From assembly GCF_024298965.1 (NCBI RefSeq), contig NZ_CP085193.1:11532001-11596000 (forward strand): DNA of 64,000 nt, given 5' to 3'. Both the position numbers and the translations under genes were made by a program. Shown one piece after another: positions 61,501 through 64,000 of this stretch. Within the stretch, counting starts at the first letter, position 1; each line of letters begins with the position of its first letter. This DNA comes from Streptomyces rapamycinicus NRRL 5491. GTDB taxonomy: Bacteria; Actinomycetota; Actinomycetes; Streptomycetales; Streptomycetaceae. The notes beneath the pieces were generated by a model. The model was not told the origin of the DNA. It saw only the letters and a list, made by a program, of their open reading frames with translations, and made no database searches.

Positions 61501-61911
61501 CGGCTCGGAGGAGCCGAGCACCGGCACCCCGGCCGCACGGGCCGCGGCCACCGCGCGCGCCTTGTTCCCGGTGAGCTCCAGGATCTGCGCGCTGGGCCCC
61601 ACGAATGTGATCCCCGCCTCCTCGCACGCGCGCGCGAGATCGGGATTCTCGGACAGGAAACCGTATCCGGGGTACACCGCGTCCGCGCCCGCCTGGCGCG
61701 CCGCGTTGACGATCTCCTCGACGGAGAGATAGGCCCGCACCGGATGGCCCGGCTCACCGATCTCGTACGCCTCATCGGCCTTCAGCCGGTGCAGTGAGTT
61801 GCGGTCCTCGTGCGGGAACACGGCGACGGTTCTCGCGCCCAGCTCATAGCCGGCGCGGAAGGCGCGAATGGCGATCTCACCACGATTGGCGACCAGCACC
61901 TTGCGGAACAT
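58534..61911 (-). CDS. pyc: Pyruvate carboxylase
   Basis: A 1125-residue biotin enzyme that carboxylates pyruvate to oxaloacetate using ATP and bicarbonate (anaplerosis). Domains in order: biotin carboxylase (1 to about 455; KAVAGGGGRGMRRV grasp loop, FIEMNPRIQVEHTVTEE), carboxyltransferase (about 530-800; TDTTFRDAHQSLLATRVR, GIDIFRIFDALND, HIHTHDTAG with the metal-binding His pair), the allosteric/tetramerisation region, and biotinyl carrier (about 1055-1125) with EAMKM, Lys1091 being biotinylated. Length is normal for the single-chain type. It is monocistronic and divergent from the NACHT gene across 233 bp. Confidence 0.97.
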   Translation of the reverse strand: MFRKVLVANRGEIAIRAFRAGYELGARTVAVFPHEDRNSLHRLKADEAYEIGEPGHPVRAYLSVEEIVNAARQAGADAVYPGYGFLSENPDLARACEEAGITFVGPSAQILELTGNKARAVAAARAAGVPVLGSSEPSTDVDELVRAADELGFPVFVKAVAGGGGRGMRRVESRETLRESIEAAAREAESAFGDSTVFLEKAVVEPRHIEVQILADGQGGVIHLFERDCSVQRRHQKVIELAPAPNLDPELRARICEDAVKFAREIGYRNAGTVEFLLDRDGRHVFIEMNPRIQVEHTVTEEITDVDLVQSQLRIAAGQTLSDLGLAQDTVYLRGAALQCRITTEDPANGFRPDTGMISAYRSPGGSGIRLDGGTTHSGAEISAHFDSMLVKLTCRGRDFATAVGRARRAVAEFRIRGVSTNIPFLQAVLDDPDFRAGQVTTSFIEQRPHLLTARHSADRGTKLLTYLADITVNKPHGERPHLIDATTKLPPVPDTEPPAGSKQLLTELGPEGFARRLRESPTIGITDTTFRDAHQSLLATRVRSKDLLAVAPVVARTVPQLLSLECWGGATYDVALRFLAEDPWERLAKLREAVPNICLQMLLRGRNTVGYTPYPTEVTTSFVREATATGIDIFRIFDALNDIGQMRPAIDAVRETNSAIAEVALCYTSDLSDPSERLYTLDYYLRLAEQIVDAGAHVLAIKDMAGLLRAPAAVKLVSALRREFDLPVHIHTHDTAGGQLATYLAAVQAGADAVDGAVASMAGTTSQPSLSAIVAATDHSDRPTGLDLEAIGGLEPYWEAVRKIYAPFEAGLASPTGRVYHHEIPGGQLSNLRTQAIALGLGDRFEDIEAMYTAADRILGHLVKVTPSSKVVGDLALHLVGAGVSPEDFEAEPGRYDIPDSVIGFLRGELGNPPGGWPEPFRGKALEGRAAAKPVAAELSTEDREQLEKDPRATLNRLLFPGPTKEFEAHRQAHGDTSVLDSKDFFYGLRPRHEYTVDLEPGVRLLIELEAIGDADERGMRTVMASLNGQLRPVQVRDTSAASDVPATEKADRSDPGHVAAPFAGVVTLAVAEGDQVEAGATIGTIEAMKMEATIAAPKGGTVSRIAINTIQQVEGGDLLVALS

Positions 61912-62144
61912 GCCCGATCCCTTCTACCTGCCCGTTACCAACACACACGCTTGTCGGCGAACCCTACTGCCGCCTGCCACGTGGGACGCCCGGGGTGTGA
62001 TCGAGTTCTCGTGGATGGTGTGCGGCTCGGCATCCGGTCCTCCCGTCCATGGTCGCCGGGGATACACAGAGTGGCCCTGCGACCGCGTCGGGTGGTGCTA
62101 TACATGGACCCGGAACGCCGCTTCAACGCTGGGATCGGTGGGGG

Positions 62145-64000
62145 ATGGAGCCAGGAACCATCGGCGTCGGGGCGCGCGCGGCCTCGGCGGCGGCCGGTCC
62201 GCTGATCCGCAGACTGTTCGCCCAGCCGGCCCCGGGCGCCGAGCTGGTCCACCAGCCGGTGCGCATCTCCGGCCTGGTGGCCTGGCGGGGCGAGAAGCGG
62301 ACCCTGACCGAGGACGACGTCCGCAAACTGGTCGAGGAACTGGTCGAGCGCGCGGCCACCGCCGACCCCAATGAGCCCGCCGTCCCCGAGGGCGAGCGTC
62401 AGGCCGTCACCGACGCGCTGACGACGACCCTGCTGGCCCTGGGCCATATCGGCATGGGTGACGTCCAGGCCGTACGCCTGGGGTACCGCACCCTCGCCCA
62501 CACCCTCAAGAAGCGGGTCCCGCAGGCCACCCGCCAGCTCAGCTCGGACGGCACCCACCTCTACAACAGCCTGCTGGACCTCAGCTGTCTGCAGATCCTC
62601 CACTTCTTCAGCCAGCGCTCCACCTTCATCGCCCGCACCCTGGCCGAGGCCACCCAGCAGCTCCAGGAGCAGTCCCGGCAGCTCGGCATCCTCCTGGAGC
62701 GGGTCCCGCAGCCGGTGCGGGACGCCGGCTTCGAGCACCGCTACAGCGAGCACATCGTCGACAAGCACGGCATGCTCCGGATCCTCGGCCTCAGACTGCG
62801 CCACCAGGAAGGCGACAGCTGGCCCCTGGACGCCGCCTATCTGAGCCTGGAGGCCACCGCCCCCGAAGGCCCCGCCCCCGAGAGCCTCGCGCCCGAAGGC
62901 CTCGGCGCCTACCACCACCCCCGGCCGACCTCGGTGGCCCCGCGCCGGGTGGAGATGCTGCTCCAGGGGCAGCGCCGGGTACTGCTGCGCGGCCACGCCG
63001 GATCGGGGAAGACCACCCTGCTGCAGTGGCTCGCCACCACCACGGCCCGCCGCGCCTTCCCGGCCGAGCTCGACGAGTACAACGACTGCGTCCCCTTCGT
63101 CCTCCAACTGCGCACGCTCACCCGGCGCGAGGCGCTGCCCAGCCCCGCCGGCTTCCTCGCCGCGGTGGGCAGCGTCCTCGCCGACGCCCAGCCGGACGGC
63201 TGGGCGGTCCGCACCCTGGAGTCCGGGCGCGCCCTGCTGCTGATCGACGGGGTGGACGAGGTGACCCAGCACCACCGGGAGCGCACCCGGGAGTGGCTGC
63301 GCGAACTGCTCGCGGCCTACCCCGACGTGCGCTGCCTGGTGACCGTGCGCCCCTCCGCCGTCCAGGACGGCTGGCTGCGCCGCGAGGGGTTCGCCGAGCT
63401 GTGCCTGCTGCCCATGGGACGCGACGACATCGCCGCGTTCATCAGGCACTGGCACCGCGCGGCACGCGCCGAGTCCGCCGGTGAGCAGGAGCGCGCCCGG
63501 CTCGACGCGCTGCGGACGGCGCTCACCGAGACCGTGGCCGTCAACCAGAGCATCGCCCGGCTCGCCGAGAACCCCCTGATGTGCGCGCTGATCTGCGCCC
63601 TGCACCGGGACGAGCAGGCGCGGTTGCCACGGGACCGCAAGGGGCTCTACGAATCGGCGCTCGAACTGCTGCTGGTCCGGCGGGACGCCCACCGCAGCAT
63701 CGACGCCCCCGAGGGCATCCACCTGTCCAAGGAGGCCCAGCTGCGGCTGCTCTCCCGCATCGCCGCCTGGTTCACGCTGCAGAAGCAGTCGGAAGCCGAG
63801 CAGGAGGACGTGGTCGAGGGCGTCCTCGCCGAGACGCTCCCCTCCATCCGGGAGGCCCAGGAGCAGGGCGGACCACAGGAGATCTTCCGCTATCTGCTGC
63901 TGCGCAGCGGACTGCTGCACGCCCCGACCGAGGACTCGGTCGCCTTCATCCACCGCACCTTCCAGGACTACCTGGGCGCCAAGGCGCTCCAGGAGACCCG
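62145..64000 (+). CDS. NACHT domain NTPase, possible NLR-like defence protein (3' truncated by window edge)
   Basis: The first 618 codons of a STAND NTPase. An N-terminal helical region (1 to about 230) is followed by a short APEG/APES linker and a NACHT module: Walker A GHAGSGKT (283-290), Walker B LLLIDGVDE (364-372), the sensor-like VRPSAVQD, and the helical part IARLAENPLMCALICALHRDEQARLPRDRKGLYESALELLL. The closing FIHRTFQDYLGAKAL is the usual end of the NACHT winged/helical region; repeats would be expected beyond. Bacterial NACHT proteins include anti-phage proteins related to animal NLRs, but others have regulatory roles in actinomycetes. ATG 62145 follows GGTGGGG. Confidence 0.88.
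   Translation, partial: MEPGTIGVGARAASAAAGPLIRRLFAQPAPGAELVHQPVRISGLVAWRGEKRTLTEDDVRKLVEELVERAATADPNEPAVPEGERQAVTDALTTTLLALGHIGMGDVQAVRLGYRTLAHTLKKRVPQATRQLSSDGTHLYNSLLDLSCLQILHFFSQRSTFIARTLAEATQQLQEQSRQLGILLERVPQPVRDAGFEHRYSEHIVDKHGMLRILGLRLRHQEGDSWPLDAAYLSLEATAPEGPAPESLAPEGLGAYHHPRPTSVAPRRVEMLLQGQRRVLLRGHAGSGKTTLLQWLATTTARRAFPAELDEYNDCVPFVLQLRTLTRREALPSPAGFLAAVGSVLADAQPDGWAVRTLESGRALLLIDGVDEVTQHHRERTREWLRELLAAYPDVRCLVTVRPSAVQDGWLRREGFAELCLLPMGRDDIAAFIRHWHRAARAESAGEQERARLDALRTALTETVAVNQSIARLAENPLMCALICALHRDEQARLPRDRKGLYESALELLLVRRDAHRSIDAPEGIHLSKEAQLRLLSRIAAWFTLQKQSEAEQEDVVEGVLAETLPSIREAQEQGGPQEIFRYLLLRSGLLHAPTEDSVAFIHRTFQDYLGAKALQET

Noticed and set aside
58516..61797. A 1093-codon open frame on the plus strand opposite pyruvate carboxylase
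   Set aside because: It is antisense to a complete biotin enzyme, has no family motifs, and is the expected by-product of strong third-position GC bias on the coding strand.
61935..63953. A 672-codon minus-strand frame opposite the NACHT gene
   Set aside because: Its sequence is Gly/Gln/Arg/Leu-rich without motifs, while the plus-strand frame has intact Walker A and B.
1..64000. tRNA, rRNA, riboswitch, insertion sequence or phage attachment site
   Set aside because: I found no cloverleaf-like segment, no transposase or integrase motif, and no direct repeats flanking an island.

Overview
This is a GC-rich actinomycete chromosome segment, almost certainly from a Streptomyces or close relative. 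The evidence is very high third-position GC, many GTG and TTG starts, ATGA/GTGA overlaps between co-directional genes, and rare TTA (bldA-dependent) codons confined to a few genes. Typical neighbours are also present: paired P450s, roadblock/LC7 proteins, sugar ABC importers without an ATPase, and MmyB-type HTH/SDR pairs. There are no rRNA, tRNA, IS or CRISPR signatures. I read it as a mosaic of short accessory metabolic operons, each with its own regulator, rather than as one island.

Layout. 1-5854 (minus strand): a probable biosynthetic operon with two halves of a split copper amine oxidase, a serine hydrolase with the two-domain layout of PBP-type thioesterases (TTA codon at its start), and an NRPS that begins directly with an adenylation domain and runs off the window. 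6169-8379: a zinc-ribbon/helix-hairpin-helix protein with a membrane partner, then an SDR and a divergent TetR with two matched operators. 8444-18361: an amino-acid/amine block with an XRE-cupin regulator, DAO-type oxidase, two permeases, an M20 deacylase, a PucR regulator, a GNAT and an N-succinylamino acid racemase. The last enzymes together resemble the N-succinyl route that converts D- to L-amino acids. 18412-25629: P450, XRE/SDR pair, ECF sigma factor facing an old-yellow-enzyme homologue with an altered active site, UppP and SseB. 25790-32593: glycerol kinase with an IclR repressor, an anti-sigma-type ATPase, a second P450, an MFS exporter and a LysR.

32594-36824 is an aldarate catabolic locus: talarate/galactarate dehydratase, GntP permease and glucarate dehydratase, with a divergent LysR. 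36891-39081 is an operon of three roadblock proteins plus a DUF4388-like regulator, with a TTA codon in its first gene. 40532-47715 is a second LysR-controlled unit: 2-hydroxyacid dehydrogenase, MLE-type enolase-superfamily enzyme, Tat lipoprotein binding protein, two permeases and a TIM-barrel isomerase. This is the best candidate for an undescribed pathway. 47816-54971 holds secreted or polysaccharide-related enzymes: a beta-helix protein, a GH92 mannosidase, a purple-acid-type phosphatase and a polysaccharide lyase. 55181-58482 has two TetR switches with clear duplicated operators. 58534-61911 is pyruvate carboxylase, and 62145-64000 is the start of a NACHT NTPase that may be an NLR-like immune protein.

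Functional calls rest on motifs read directly from the translations. Substrates are inferred unless stated.
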